The notes: generated by a model from the letters alone, not told the origin. DNA of 64,000 bases from Polynucleobacter sp. JS-Polo-80-F4 (GCF_018881965.1 NZ_JACVPI010000001.1:1804018-1868017); one strand, 5' to 3'; numbered from the stretch's first letter, positions 39,931 to 49,925 are shown. Numbers and translations are program-made.

Positions 39931-41004
39931 TTAGTTTGCGCTATTTTTAGGCGCGATTTTGCGTTGATATCGATCCACTGCTGTTTCATGTTCTTTTAGG
40001 CTTTGAGAAAAATGGCTACTACCATCACCTTTAGCAACAAAGAATAAAGCATTGCTTTTGGCAGGATGAGCGGCTGCCAAAATGGATTCCTTACTGGGCA
40101 TAGCTATTGGGCTGGGGGGCAAACCTTTATGCATATAGGTATTGTAGGGAGTGTCCTTGCGCAAATCCGCTTTCCGCAAATTACCGTCAAATTTAGGCCC
40201 AATTCCATAAATAACCGTAGGATCGGTTTGAAGAGGCATCCCCCTATCAAGACGATTAGCAAATACGGCTGCCACCATGTCTCGATCACTTGCACGCCCA
40301 GTTTCTTTTTCTACGATAGAGGCCAATATTAATAATTCATAAGGTGTTTTGAGGGGGAGCCCCCCTCCCCTTTGACCCCATACTTGGGAAAGCTGTTTTT
40401 GCATGCCTTGCGCTGCCTTACGATAAATATTGATATCGGGTTCATCTGGATCAAATACGTAGGTATCGGGTAGAAAAATTCCCTCATCACTGGGATAGCT
40501 CAGATTTAGACTCCGCAACAATTCTTTATTGCTCATACCTTTAGTTTGATGAATGAGTGCCGAATGAGAATCAACAATTCCTCGAAGCTGCCAAATAGTC
40601 ATTCCCGGAATGATGGCGATACTTTCCCTCACTCGATCACCGCGTGCAATTTGCAGGAGAATCTTCCCAAGACTCCCGCCACTAGGAAGCAAATAAGTCC
40701 CCGGTTTTAACTTTGAACCAACAAATAAGGCTCGGGCCCCTAAATGCAAGAAAAAGGAATTGATTGCTACACCTTGGTTGCTTAATTGATTAGCAATGCT
40801 GGATAAGCTCGATTGCGGATTAATTTTCACCTTGTATAGGGCGGCATTGTCAATATTGGACTGATTAGGAACTACTGGTATTAAAAAAATACCTCCATAA
40901 ATAAGACCCAGAAACACTGACAAAAGCGATAGCCAATACTTCAGACCTTGATCCTTAGGCTTCTTCCTAGTAAATAGCGACCTGCTCTGAATTTTTCTGC
41001 TCAT
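39931..41004 (-). CDS. mltG: Endolytic murein transglycosylase MltG
   Basis: Inner-membrane lytic transglycosylase that cuts nascent glycan strands and is thought to set their length. A basic N-terminus is followed by one membrane helix (about residues 23-43), a LysM-like region, and the YceG catalytic domain with the Glu in LASIVEKETG. The late motifs NRLDRGMPLQTDPTVIYG and YNTYMHKGLPPSPIAMPS are diagnostic. I start at ATG 41004 (357 residues). A longer frame to 41073 would overlap the divergent ygfZ and prepend residues unlike the family. First gene of mltG-tmk-holB-tatD. Confidence 0.93.
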   Translation of the reverse strand: MSRKIQSRSLFTRKKPKDQGLKYWLSLLSVFLGLIYGGIFLIPVVPNQSNIDNAALYKVKINPQSSLSSIANQLSNQGVAINSFFLHLGARALFVGSKLKPGTYLLPSGGSLGKILLQIARGDRVRESIAIIPGMTIWQLRGIVDSHSALIHQTKGMSNKELLRSLNLSYPSDEGIFLPDTYVFDPDEPDINIYRKAAQGMQKQLSQVWGQRGGGLPLKTPYELLILASIVEKETGRASDRDMVAAVFANRLDRGMPLQTDPTVIYGIGPKFDGNLRKADLRKDTPYNTYMHKGLPPSPIAMPSKESILAAAHPAKSNALFFVAKGDGSSHFSQSLKEHETAVDRYQRKIAPKNSAN

Positions 41005-41021
41005 CAGGCTATGATAAAAGG

Positions 41022-42032
41022 GTGATGACAAATACTCCGCAAATTCAGCAAAACTGGCTGAATAACCCCACATCCCTGTCTTGCGATTTACCGCAATGGG
41101 GCTTAATCCTGGTTGAGGGTCCCGATGCTGCTAGCTTTTTACAGAATCAATTAACGAATTCTGTTCTAGGGCTTAATCGTGTATTGCCGGGAAGCATTGC
41201 CCAAGGTAGCAATGGGGTTCGTTTGGTCGGTTATTGCAATCCCAAGGGTAGGTTATTGGCAAGTGCTTGGGCCGGACTATTTCCTTTAAGTGCAGAGGCT
41301 GAAGAGCGCTATGCCTTATTCATATCCAAGGATATAGCTGCCAGCACTGCCAAGCGTTTGTCGATGTATGTATTGCGCTCAAAAGTAAAGGTAATCGATC
41401 TTTCTTCGGACTGGAACATTGCTGGGCTATTTGGAGCAAGTAATCAAATTTCAGATTTCAAATTTAGCGATAGATGCATTGCTTTAAAGATGCCGGATGT
41501 TTTTGTGGAGAGTCAATCTGTTGCTCGCCTACTTGTAGCCAGCCCAAAAGATTGTTCCCTGAACTCACTCAGCGCCAATGAAACTTTAGAAGCCTGGAAT
41601 TCGCTAGAAGTCTTCAGTGCAATACCCAGAATCGTTCAGGCTACCCAGGAACAGTTTGTCCCACAAATGATTAATTTCGAATCCGTTGCTGGCGTTGATT
41701 TTAAAAAAGGTTGTTACCCCGGCCAGGAAATCGTTGCTCGCAGCCAATACCGAGGCGCTATTAAGCGACGACTGCAGCTGGCCCATCTCGTTACCAATAA
41801 ACTAGTCGACAGTCTTGTTCTGCCTGGTGCGGAACTCTTCAACTCAAAAGATCCTAACCAGCCAGCAGGAATGGTAGTTCTATCAGCAAAAAATCTAAGC
41901 GAGCCAGACCGAATTGATTTACAAATTGAATGCAAGCTAGAAGCGCTTGAGGACGGAGAAATTCATGTTGGTAGCGCCCAGGGACCTGTGTTAAAAATAG
42001 ATTTATTACCCTACCCTTTAATCGAAATTTAA
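41022..42032 (+). CDS. ygfZ: Folate-binding protein YgfZ/GcvT-like
   Basis: Folate-dependent protein needed for maintenance or repair of some Fe-S enzymes. It has the GcvT-like fold with the diagnostic KGCYPGQE motif around residues 229-236 (Cys near 231). 336 residues. Start is GTG 41022 or ATG 41025; AAAAGGG lies just before both, a little too close. Divergent from mltG with a 17-bp gap. Confidence 0.92.
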   Translation: MMTNTPQIQQNWLNNPTSLSCDLPQWGLILVEGPDAASFLQNQLTNSVLGLNRVLPGSIAQGSNGVRLVGYCNPKGRLLASAWAGLFPLSAEAEERYALFISKDIAASTAKRLSMYVLRSKVKVIDLSSDWNIAGLFGASNQISDFKFSDRCIALKMPDVFVESQSVARLLVASPKDCSLNSLSANETLEAWNSLEVFSAIPRIVQATQEQFVPQMINFESVAGVDFKKGCYPGQEIVARSQYRGAIKRRLQLAHLVTNKLVDSLVLPGAELFNSKDPNQPAGMVVLSAKNLSEPDRIDLQIECKLEALEDGEIHVGSAQGPVLKIDLLPYPLIEI

Positions 42033-42041
42033 GCGCCTCTT

Positions 42042-42899
42042 ATGTGCCTCATCCTTTTCGCATGGAACTCTCACCCAGACTATTCGCTGGTGGTGGCCGC
42101 GAATCGCGACGAGTTTTACGAGCGTAATACCGAGGGTGTTGCTTGGTGGCCAGAACATCCTCACGTATTAGCGGGAAGAGATCGAGCTGATGTCTTGGGC
42201 AGCCCTGGTACATGGCTTGGTTTTACAAAGACTGGAAAATTTGCGGCCTTAACAAATGTTCGCGCACCCAGTGAAAAAAATCCTGATTCCAGAACCCGGG
42301 GCGAGCTATCTTTAATGTACCTGACCGGCAAAGACAGGCCCACTGATTTCATTCAAGATAACGCAAAACGTTTTCAGCAATACAACGGATTCAATCTTTT
42401 AATGGCCGATCTAAGTAATCCAGAAAATGCTGAAATGCATTGGGTTAGCAATCGCATGATGATGGGACAAAGCGTTCGTCCGCGTAAGGTTTTCCCGCAG
42501 CAAGCACTAGAACCTGGAGTGTATGGCTTATCAAATGCAATGCTAGACACCCCATGGCCCAAAGTAAATCATCGCGTTGCTGCTTTTGCCCAAGTATTAG
42601 CCATGGATCAGGGCCAACTTAAGAATGCCGATCAGTACTTAAAGTTGTTGTCCGATAGTCATCATGCCAGTGATAATGAACTTCCTAGCACCGGCGTGAG
42701 TAAAGAATGGGAAAAGGCTCTCTCCCCTGCTTTTGTAAAAACAGCCGCCTATGGAACGCGTTCAAGTACTGTTTTGAGGGTTCGCAAAGATGGTCAATTT
42801 GAGCTAGTGGAGCGTAGGTTTGATGCATCAGGCACGGTTGGTCACGATGTTGTGACTGGAGCCCTTAGTTCAGCTTCTGGCTCTAACTTATCTGTTTAG
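42042..42899 (+). CDS. NRDE (TANGO2-like) family protein
   Basis: The N-terminus MCLILFAWN with catalytic-type Cys2 followed by VVAANRDEFYER is the family signature. Homologues include human TANGO2, linked with heme/lipid handling, but the bacterial role is not settled. Further conserved segments are WLGFTKTGKFAALTNVR, the N-terminal nucleophile-like core, and the late YGTRSSTVLRV. 285 residues. It begins 9 bp after ygfZ; cotranscription with an Fe-S related gene is suggestive only. Confidence 0.88.
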   Translation: MCLILFAWNSHPDYSLVVAANRDEFYERNTEGVAWWPEHPHVLAGRDRADVLGSPGTWLGFTKTGKFAALTNVRAPSEKNPDSRTRGELSLMYLTGKDRPTDFIQDNAKRFQQYNGFNLLMADLSNPENAEMHWVSNRMMMGQSVRPRKVFPQQALEPGVYGLSNAMLDTPWPKVNHRVAAFAQVLAMDQGQLKNADQYLKLLSDSHHASDNELPSTGVSKEWEKALSPAFVKTAAYGTRSSTVLRVRKDGQFELVERRFDASGTVGHDVVTGALSSASGSNLSV

Positions 42900-42901
42900 G
42901 A

Positions 42902-43384
42902 TTAGACGGTACGCCCGTCATCATTGACTACGCGTTCGCCATCAGCATTGCGAGTTGCTATTCGCTTCAGATATTTGAAGGTACCTGTAGCCATACAACA
43001 AACTTCACCTTGATCGTTGTATAGCTTAGCCTCACAAAAAGCCATTGTTGCCGTTCTTCGCACAGTATCCGCCTTAACCCTCAGCACTCCGGTTGCAGCT
43101 TGCATGAAATTATTCTTCATTTCGATCGTGACAACGCTACGGTCACTAGGATCACCAGATCGAGCAGCAACAGCCATAGCCACATCCATAAGCGTTAATA
43201 AAACACCACCATGTGCAACCTCCCAGGTGTTGTTGTGCTCAGGTTTGAGGGCTAGCAAAATTTCACCCTTTCCCATTTCCGCGCTTAAGCAGCGAACACC
43301 TAAAAGCTTTAAAAAAGGAACATTTAATTCCTCGCCTAAATTGGCTAGTTGGGTCTGTGGATTAATTTGGACTTGTTTTTTCAT
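42902..43384 (-). CDS. PaaI-type hotdog thioesterase
   Basis: Single hotdog domain of 160 residues with the signature HGGVLLTLMDVAMAVAA, in which the Asp and the HGG are the usual active-site features. MKNNFMQAATGVLRVKAD and AFCEAKLYNDQGEVC form the later strands. Likely an acyl-CoA thioesterase; the substrate cannot be told. It converges with the NRDE gene (2 bp between stops). Confidence 0.85.
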   Translation of the reverse strand: MKKQVQINPQTQLANLGEELNVPFLKLLGVRCLSAEMGKGEILLALKPEHNNTWEVAHGGVLLTLMDVAMAVAARSGDPSDRSVVTIEMKNNFMQAATGVLRVKADTVRRTATMAFCEAKLYNDQGEVCCMATGTFKYLKRIATRNADGERVVNDDGRTV

Positions 43385-43439
43385 GGGTTAATTTTAGGGG
43401 CATGCACGCAATTTGGGAAATCCTCCTAGAATAGCCCTC

Positions 43440-44906
43440 ATGGCCTTTACTTTAAGCGGCGATGACGTCTGTCAAGCAACCCTACCAACTCCTGTACCAG
43501 ACCCCTATTGGGTTGCATTTTCAACCTCGTCTGCAAAACTAGCGGGTATCCCCCTTGATGACAACAACCTGCCCGCTGATAAAGCCTGGTTAGAGGTCTT
43601 GTCAGGAAATCAATTAGATGCTGGCGACCATCATTTCTCTAACCCCATTGCAACTGTCTATAGCGGTCATCAATTTGGGGCATGGGCTGGACAATTGGGC
43701 GATGGCCGTGCAATTTTGCTCGGAGATATTGCTGGCCAAGAGTTACAACTTAAAGGCGCGGGAAAGACACGCTTCTCTCGTATGGGTGATGGACGAGCTG
43801 TTCTACGATCCTCTATTAGGGAGTTCTTAGCTAGCGAGGCAATGCATGGATTGGGAATACCCACAACCCGAGCATTATCAATTGTTGGATCAGATTTACC
43901 CGTAAGAAGAGAGACTCTGGAGACTGCCGCAGTTTGTGCGCGGATAGCGCCAAGTTTTATACGGGTTGGACATTTTGAGCATTTTGCCTCACTACAAAAA
44001 CATGAGCGTTTGAAAGAGCTTGCTGATTTACTGATCCAAGATCATTACCCGGAATGCCTTCAAACTAAAGATACCTACTTAGATCTGTTTAAAAGAATCT
44101 GCAAACGTAATGCGAAATTGGTAGCGCAATGGCAGGCAGTTGGCTTTTGCCACGGCGTTCTCAATAGCGACAATATCAGCGTGCTAGGCTTAACTATTGA
44201 CTATGGCCCGTTTGGATTTTTGGATCAATTTCAAATAGACCACATTTGCAATCATAGTGATCAAGGCGGTCGCTATGCCTATCATCGCCAGCCTCAAGTC
44301 ATGCACTGGAATATGGCTTGCTTGGCCAGCGCAATGATTCCATTGGTAGAACTCCAATGCAATGAAAGTGAAGCTCAAGAACAGCTGCGTAAGGCACTTG
44401 AGGAGTTTCCGATAAGCTACGCGCAGGCTTGGCAATCTTTGTTTCGTAAAAAACTAGGATTTACTACGGAGCAGGATGGAGATATTGCTCTGCTAGAGCG
44501 CCTATTACAGGCTATGCATGACTCAAAAGTAGATTTCACCAACTTCTTTCGGCGTCTTGGTGGGCTGAAGATGAATGCTCCAGTAGACCAGATTGAAATG
44601 CGGGATGATTTTGTTGACCGTAATGCAATTGATCAATGGTTTTCTGATTACCTAGCGCGTCTAGGGGACGAATTTAGCAATGATCTAGTACGTCAAAATT
44701 CCATGAATCAAGTAAATCCTAAATATGTCTTGCGAAATCATCTGGCGCAAGTTGCTATTGAGTTGGCTCAGAAAAAAGACTTTTCTGAGGTGGGAAAGCT
44801 TCTCAATATATTGACTAAGCCTTTTGATGAACAGCCAGAACATGAGTCTTACGCTTTAGCGCCGCATCCTAATCTAGATTCAATCGAAGTAAGTTGTTCA
44901 TCGTAA
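43440..44906 (+). CDS. selO: Protein adenylyltransferase SelO (YdiU)
   Basis: Pseudokinase-fold enzyme that transfers AMP to protein Ser/Thr/Tyr; in E. coli targets include redox proteins. Conserved parts are YSGHQFGAWAGQLGDGRA, ELQLKGAGKTRFSR, RAVLRSSIREFLASEAMHG, and the metal site NSDNISVLGLTIDYGPFGF. The C-terminus ends SCSS, so a Cys sits where animal SelO has selenocysteine near the end. I start at ATG 43440 (488 residues); TTG 43413 is in frame but has no support. msrB follows within 40 bp. Confidence 0.92.
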   Translation: MAFTLSGDDVCQATLPTPVPDPYWVAFSTSSAKLAGIPLDDNNLPADKAWLEVLSGNQLDAGDHHFSNPIATVYSGHQFGAWAGQLGDGRAILLGDIAGQELQLKGAGKTRFSRMGDGRAVLRSSIREFLASEAMHGLGIPTTRALSIVGSDLPVRRETLETAAVCARIAPSFIRVGHFEHFASLQKHERLKELADLLIQDHYPECLQTKDTYLDLFKRICKRNAKLVAQWQAVGFCHGVLNSDNISVLGLTIDYGPFGFLDQFQIDHICNHSDQGGRYAYHRQPQVMHWNMACLASAMIPLVELQCNESEAQEQLRKALEEFPISYAQAWQSLFRKKLGFTTEQDGDIALLERLLQAMHDSKVDFTNFFRRLGGLKMNAPVDQIEMRDDFVDRNAIDQWFSDYLARLGDEFSNDLVRQNSMNQVNPKYVLRNHLAQVAIELAQKKDFSEVGKLLNILTKPFDEQPEHESYALAPHPNLDSIEVSCSS

Positions 44907-44940
44907 TTTCTAGATGAGCGAAATTTTTCCTGAGGTAAAT

Positions 44941-45354
44941 ATGAAGAAAACAGATCAAGATTACAAACTGTCATTGAGCGACATTGAGTATCGCGTTACA
45001 CGTGAGGCCGCAACAGAGCGCCCTTTTACTGGCAAGTATTGGGATCATTGGGACAAAGGGCGATATAAGTGCATTTGCTGTGATACCCCGTTATTTCTCT
45101 CGGAGACTAAGTTTGATGCAGGATGTGGGTGGCCTAGTTATAACGCTCCAGAAGTTGAATCCGCTATTAAAGAAATTCGAGATACCACTCATGGCATGGT
45201 TCGGACAGAAGTCCGATGCGCCAATTGCGATGCGCATTTAGGACATGTATTTGAAGATGGGCCTAAGCCGACTGGACTGCGTTACTGCATAAACTCCGCG
45301 TCTCTGAGTTTTGAGCCCGGAACCAATGCCATACCGACAAAAACAGAGAAATAA
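44941..45354 (+). CDS. msrB: Peptide-methionine (R)-S-oxide reductase MsrB
   Basis: Reduces the R-isomer of methionine sulfoxide in proteins. Two CxxC zinc knuckles (CICC, CANC), the [10 protein letters not shown] segment with a resolving-type Cys, and the catalytic Cys in RYCINSASL are present. I start at ATG 44941 (137 residues), because GAGG lies 6 bp upstream. An in-frame ATG at 44914 adds nine residues. It follows selO closely and precedes yciB; both selO and msrB concern protein redox repair. Confidence 0.93.
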   Translation: MKKTDQDYKLSLSDIEYRVTREAATERPFTGKYWDHWDKGRYKCICCDTPLFLSETKFDAGCGWPSYNAPEVESAIKEIRDTTHGMVRTEVRCANCDAHLGHVFEDGPKPTGLRYCINSASLSFEPGTNAIPTKTEK

Positions 45355-45377
45355 GTAAATAGCTGGATAATCTCTTT

Positions 45378-45926
45378 ATGAAATTCTTATTTGACCTGTT
45401 CCCCATTATCTTGTTTTTTATCGCCTTTAAGTTTGGCGATATCTATACCGCAACCATAGTTGCCATGGTCGCAACCATCGGTCAAATCCTATGGGTTTAC
45501 TATCGCCATCGCAAAATTGACGCAATGCAATGGGTAAGCCTGGTAATGATTCTTGTTTTTGGTAGCCTCACCATCTTCTTGCATGACAAAACATTTATTC
45601 AACTAAAGCCAACTGCCTTGTATTGGCTCTTTTCAGGCGCTCTTTTTATTAGCGCTCAGTTCTTCCAAAAAAACTGGATAAAAGTGTTGATGGGCAAGCA
45701 GGTAACCCTTAAAGAGAAAAGTGCCAATACTGCTTGGCATAGTCTAAACATGGCTTGGGCTATTTTCTTTTTCTTTATGGGTGCGCTCAATCTATATATA
45801 GCATTCGAATATTCTGAAGAAACCTGGGTTAACTTTAAATTATTTGGCAGCACAGGCTTGTTATTGGTATTTGTCATTGCTCAGGGAATTTGGCTCTCAA
45901 AGCATATGGAGCATCCAGTCGAATGA
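45378..45926 (+). CDS. yciB: Inner-membrane septation protein A, YciB
   Basis: A 182-residue polytopic inner-membrane protein with about five helices, starting MKFLFDLFPIILFFIAFKF. Motifs such as KPTALYWLFSGALF, QFFQKNWIKVLMGKQ and WHSLNMAWAIFFFFMGALNL are those of the YciB/IspZ family, linked with envelope synthesis and division. It overlaps bolA by 4 bp. Confidence 0.93.
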   Translation: MKFLFDLFPIILFFIAFKFGDIYTATIVAMVATIGQILWVYYRHRKIDAMQWVSLVMILVFGSLTIFLHDKTFIQLKPTALYWLFSGALFISAQFFQKNWIKVLMGKQVTLKEKSANTAWHSLNMAWAIFFFFMGALNLYIAFEYSEETWVNFKLFGSTGLLLVFVIAQGIWLSKHMEHPVE

Positions 45927-46207
45927 GTATTAATCAGGAACGCATAGCCGCATTTGACGAAGACCTTCGTAAATCTTTTCAAGTTCATGTCTTAAAAATT
46001 GTGGACGAAAGCCATCTTCATGCCGGTCATGCTGGCGCAGCCAGTGGCGGAGGCCACTTTCGCTTAGAAATAGTCGCCCCAGAATTTAAGGGTTTGAACC
46101 TAGTTGCCCGTCATCGCGCTATTTACGCAGCCTTAAATAGGCATATCCCTAAAGAAATACATGCCCTTACTATTAATGCTCTAGCCCCTGATGAAGTGAT
46201 TAACTAG
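45923..46207 (+). CDS. bolA: BolA-family protein
   Basis: A 94-residue class II KH-like protein; BolA proteins partner with monothiol glutaredoxins in Fe-S traffic or act as regulators. The conserved HAGHAGAASGGGHFRLEIVAPEF region and RHRAIYAAL helix with the LTINALAP end are present. Starts at ATG 45923, overlapping the yciB stop (ATGA), rather than at an upstream in-frame codon. yciB-bolA-ppiC is a common betaproteobacterial order. Confidence 0.93.
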   Translation: MSINQERIAAFDEDLRKSFQVHVLKIVDESHLHAGHAGAASGGGHFRLEIVAPEFKGLNLVARHRAIYAALNRHIPKEIHALTINALAPDEVIN

Positions 46208-46254
46208 GTCTACCTTAAAATAAACCCATCTTTTTATTTAATTATTTAATTACC

Positions 46255-47049
46255 ATGTTCAATAAACGTCAAATTTTCTCAATGAGCATTCTTAGCGCTG
46301 CGATTTTCTCTGCAAATGTGATGGCGCAAAATGCGGTAATCGTGAATGGAAAATCTATTCCAAAAGCGCAATTAGATAAGCTGGTGCAACGCTCCGGTCA
46401 ACCCGATAACCCACAAGTGCGCGATCAAGCTCGTGAGATGCTGGTAACGCGCGAATTAGTTTTGCAAGAGGCTGACAAGCGTGGAGTGATACAAAAAGAA
46501 ATGGTTCGCGAGCAACTTGAACAAGCGCGAATGGGTGTTTTGATTGCCGCTGTATTTGAAGACTATGTTGAAAAAGAAGGTGTTGCAGAGGCCGACCTAA
46601 AAGCTGCCTATGAATCAGTTAAGGCGCAATACACAGGCAAGGAATATCACGTAGAACATATCTTGGTAGAAAAAGAGTCTGATGCCAAGGCGATTACCGC
46701 ACAACTAAAGGCTGGCGCAAACTTTGAAGATATCGCAAAAGCAAAATCACTTGATCCTGGTTCAGCCAAAAATGGTGGTGATCTTGGCTGGGTTAGCGAT
46801 AAAGCACTGGTTCCAGAGTTCTCCAAGGCAATGGTTCAGCTGAAGAATGGGCAAATCACTGATAAGCCTGTGAAATCGCAGTTTGGCTGGCACATCATCA
46901 AAATGATTGATTCACGTGATGTTAAAGCCCCAAGCATGGAAGAGTTGAAGGATCAATTAAAGCAAATGATCATGTCTGACAAGAACTGGCAAAAAGCGAA
47001 GTTCTCTGAAATGATGCAAAAACTGCGTGCTAAGGCAAAGATTCAATAA
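46255..47049 (+). CDS. Periplasmic parvulin-type peptidyl-prolyl isomerase
   Basis: Signal peptide (MFNKRQIFSMSILSAAIFSA, cleavage after VMA, about 24), a helical chaperone region (about 25-130), then an intact parvulin domain (about 133-225) with YHVEHILVE, GGDLGWVSDKALVPEF and SQFGWHIIKM. 264 residues, PrsA/PpiC type. It acts on folding outer-membrane or periplasmic proteins. In contrast to the PpiD-like protein at 9850, the isomerase domain is complete here. Last gene of the yciB-bolA group. Confidence 0.93.
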   Translation: MFNKRQIFSMSILSAAIFSANVMAQNAVIVNGKSIPKAQLDKLVQRSGQPDNPQVRDQAREMLVTRELVLQEADKRGVIQKEMVREQLEQARMGVLIAAVFEDYVEKEGVAEADLKAAYESVKAQYTGKEYHVEHILVEKESDAKAITAQLKAGANFEDIAKAKSLDPGSAKNGGDLGWVSDKALVPEFSKAMVQLKNGQITDKPVKSQFGWHIIKMIDSRDVKAPSMEELKDQLKQMIMSDKNWQKAKFSEMMQKLRAKAKIQ

Positions 47050-47064
47050 GAAGGAATAAAGGTT

Positions 47065-48222
47065 TTATCTGGCGGGATAACGTCGCGGTCTTAGTTTTTG
47101 GATTGCCATCCCCGCCAGTCCGCATGCAAATGCTGACATTACGAAGACATCTCTTGGTTGGGATGCTTCCCATATCCAGCCAGCACATAATCCACCAAGC
47201 GTACCACCTAGGCCATATGAAATGGTAGCCATTAAAGCCTGACCTCTGGCTTGCAAGGGCCCGGTGAACCAACGTTGAAGAAGCTTTGTAGCCGCACTAT
47301 GGTGGGCGGCAAACGTACCGGCATGCATGAGTTGCGCCACAATTAATACGGAAGTAATTGGTAAAAAAGCAATTAAAACAAAACGCACCACGCCCACTCC
47401 AAAAGCGGCCTGCAATATGACCTCTGCATCCAACTTACTCAGAACTCTGCTCTGAAAGTAAAAGAAAATGACTTCAGCCATGACACCTAAAGCCCAAAAG
47501 AGGCCAATCTGAAATTTATCGTAGCCTAGATCAGCAAGATATAAAGAATAGAAAACGTACAAAGCAGCATGCGCAAAGATCATAAAGAATCCAGATAATA
47601 AGAACCAACGCACATCTGGATTAAAGAGCACAACCATAAGCTCACCCTTCACCATTTTGCGACGCTCCATCTTTGGCTCGTGCAAGCAAAAAGTAATAAA
47701 GGCTAAAGTTAGCAAAACAATGCTACCTACAATCGGATAAAGTTCAATAGACTTTCTCTGAAATAATTCGCCCGCAGCAAGAACCATAACAATAAAACCA
47801 ATGGAGCCCCAAAGGCGTAAACGACCATAGTGTTTATCGAAAGAGTTATCTTTATAAAGCGCATGAATCGTAGCAGATTCACCAAGCGGCATTAAGCTGC
47901 TGAGGATGGTATGTAATACAAACATCCAGATAAAAAAGCCAATATAACTTTGCAGAAAATAGATGCATAAGAAAACAGCTGCAGCAAGACAGGCGCAGAA
48001 TCGGATAATGCTAATGCGATTAGAAAGATAGTCTGATAGCCAACCCCAAGAAAATGGCCCAATAATTCTGGTTATCTGCAACATAGACATCAATGCAGCA
48101 ATCTCAATGACGTTAAAACCTCTGTCTAAAAAAAAGAGGCTGGCGTATGGAGACACCAATCCAACATAAGCGAAATATAAAAAGAAAAAGGACCCGAAGG
48201 CCCAGCGAAGCAAAGGCGTCAT
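47065..48222 (-). CDS. MFS transporter, HcaT/MFS_1-like family
   Basis: 385 residues with about twelve membrane helices. The N-terminus (FFLYFAYVGLVSPYASLFF, then SMLQITRIIGPFSWGWLSD) and the SATIHALYKDNS loop match the MFS_1-like group that includes the 3-phenylpropionate transporter HcaT and nucleoside/sugar symporters. Substrate unknown. It lies 12 bp after aroC on the same strand. Confidence 0.85.
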   Translation of the reverse strand: MTPLLRWAFGSFFFLYFAYVGLVSPYASLFFLDRGFNVIEIAALMSMLQITRIIGPFSWGWLSDYLSNRISIIRFCACLAAAVFLCIYFLQSYIGFFIWMFVLHTILSSLMPLGESATIHALYKDNSFDKHYGRLRLWGSIGFIVMVLAAGELFQRKSIELYPIVGSIVLLTLAFITFCLHEPKMERRKMVKGELMVVLFNPDVRWFLLSGFFMIFAHAALYVFYSLYLADLGYDKFQIGLFWALGVMAEVIFFYFQSRVLSKLDAEVILQAAFGVGVVRFVLIAFLPITSVLIVAQLMHAGTFAAHHSAATKLLQRWFTGPLQARGQALMATISYGLGGTLGGLCAGWIWEASQPRDVFVMSAFACGLAGMAIQKLRPRRYPAR

Positions 48223-48234
48223 CTAATAACCTAG

Positions 48235-49347
48235 TTAATCGCGGTAAGCACTAGGTTGAGCCGCTGGAATGGAGGCTGACTCAGGCACATCGGCGCACTG
48301 AGCGCGATGACGTAAGGCGTGGTCCATTACAACAAGCGCCAACATAGCTTCAGCTATCGGAGTAGCGCGAATACCAACACAAGGATCATGTCGACCCTTG
48401 GTCTGAACGGTAATAGGTTTTCCGTCCAGATCAATGGACTGCTTTGGGCTCATGATGCTCGAGGTTGGTTTGATGGCTATTGAGACGCGTAAATCTTGAC
48501 CACTGCTAATGCCACCAAGGGTGCCCCCTGAGTTATTCGAAGCAAAGCCATCAGGATGAAGTTCATCACCATGCTCGCTGCCACGTTGCGCTACCGATTT
48601 AAAGCCGGCCCCAATCTCCACCCCTTTAACTGCATTGATACCCATCATGGCATGTGCAATATCGGCATCCAGCTTATCAAACAAAGGCTCACCTAATCCG
48701 GCAGGAACATTGCGAGCTCGAACCTCGATACGGGCCCCACAAGAATCCCCTGCTTTACGTAATTCATCCATGTAGCTTTCTAGCTGAGGAATGATTTCCG
48801 CGTTTGCAGCAAAGAATGGGTTTTGTTCAATATGAGATTCATCTTTAAAAGGAATTTCAAGCTTGCCCAATTGGCTCATGTAGCCATAAAACTCTGTGCC
48901 ATATTTCTCGTGTAGCCATTTTTTTGCAATCGCTGCGGCTGCAACAACAGGAGCTGTTAAACGAGCAGATGAGCGGCCACCACCACGTGGATCACGAATT
49001 CCATATTTATTTTGGTATGCATAGTCAGCGTGACCTGGCCGGAACGTTTGCAATATATCGCCGTAGTCTTGACTACGTTGATCGGTATTACGAATCAGCA
49101 GTGCAATAGGCGTTCCAGTCGTCTTGCCTTCAAATACTCCGGAAAGAATCTCTACCCTATCTTCTTCCTTGCGCTGCGTAACGTGACGCGAGGTGCCAGG
49201 TTTACGGCGATCCAAATCAAGCTGGATATCAGCTTCAGACAATTGCATGCCTGGCGGGCAGCCATCGACTACGGCGCCGATTGCTGGACCGTGGGATTCA
49301 CCAAAAGTGGTAACAGTAAAAAGGAGGCCTAAAGTATTTCCTGACAT
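48235..49347 (-). CDS. aroC: Chorismate synthase
   Basis: Last step of the shikimate pathway: EPSP to chorismate, needing reduced FMN. Three family signatures are visible: [27 protein letters not shown] after [10 protein letters not shown], and the late [12 protein letters not shown] with RHDPC. 370 residues. Nothing is odd. Confidence 0.97.
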   Translation of the reverse strand: MSGNTLGLLFTVTTFGESHGPAIGAVVDGCPPGMQLSEADIQLDLDRRKPGTSRHVTQRKEEDRVEILSGVFEGKTTGTPIALLIRNTDQRSQDYGDILQTFRPGHADYAYQNKYGIRDPRGGGRSSARLTAPVVAAAAIAKKWLHEKYGTEFYGYMSQLGKLEIPFKDESHIEQNPFFAANAEIIPQLESYMDELRKAGDSCGARIEVRARNVPAGLGEPLFDKLDADIAHAMMGINAVKGVEIGAGFKSVAQRGSEHGDELHPDGFASNNSGGTLGGISSGQDLRVSIAIKPTSSIMSPKQSIDLDGKPITVQTKGRHDPCVGIRATPIAEAMLALVVMDHALRHRAQCADVPESASIPAAQPSAYRD

Positions 49348-49390
49348 ACCAACATTATGTCATTGGTCAGCAAATGATGGCTAGAACGGC

Positions 49391-49846
49391 CTAAGAAGCG
49401 GCTTTTTCGGTATCTTCCGGCCAATCGCGGATGTAGGCCTTGAGCATTGTATTTTCAAAGTCTTGAGCCTCTACCACCGATTTTGCAACGTCGTAGAAAG
49501 AAATAACACCCATCAGCATTTTTTGGTCCACTACCGGTAAATAACGGGCGTGGTCAACCAACATCATGCGGCGGACTTCATCAATCTCGGTTTCCATATT
49601 GCACGTCAAAGGCTTTTGATTCATTACTGAACTGACCTGAAGGCCCTCTAGCTTGCCGTGATGTTTGGCTAAGGCGGCGATAACTTCACGGAAAGTCAGA
49701 ATGCCAACCAGCTTGTCATACTCCATAACAACTAGAGAACCGATGTCGTGCTCACTCATCACAAGAACTGCCGTTTGCAGCGCGGTATCAGGGGCTACTG
49801 TAAAAAGGGTGCTTCCCTTAACGCGTAATATGTCGCGAACTTTCAT
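49391..49846 (-). CDS. CBS-domain protein
   Basis: 151 residues made of two CBS domains (about 8-65 and 75-130), which bind adenine nucleotides and act as energy sensors. It has no catalytic partner domain. I start at ATG 49846, because GGAG lies 6-9 bp upstream; an in-frame TTG at 49864 is less likely. Function unknown. Confidence 0.85.
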   Translation of the reverse strand: MKVRDILRVKGSTLFTVAPDTALQTAVLVMSEHDIGSLVVMEYDKLVGILTFREVIAALAKHHGKLEGLQVSSVMNQKPLTCNMETEIDEVRRMMLVDHARYLPVVDQKMLMGVISFYDVAKSVVEAQDFENTMLKAYIRDWPEDTEKAAS

Positions 49847-49925
49847 TTGGTCTCCGTAAAACAAAGCATTTATGACCCCAATATAGACTCAAGACCTCTA
49901 TGAATCAATAGCCTGGATTGAACTT

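Noticed and set aside
41005..41073. N-terminal extension of MltG
   Set aside because: It would overlap the divergent ygfZ start and places a second hydrophobic stretch before the basic N-terminus of the family.
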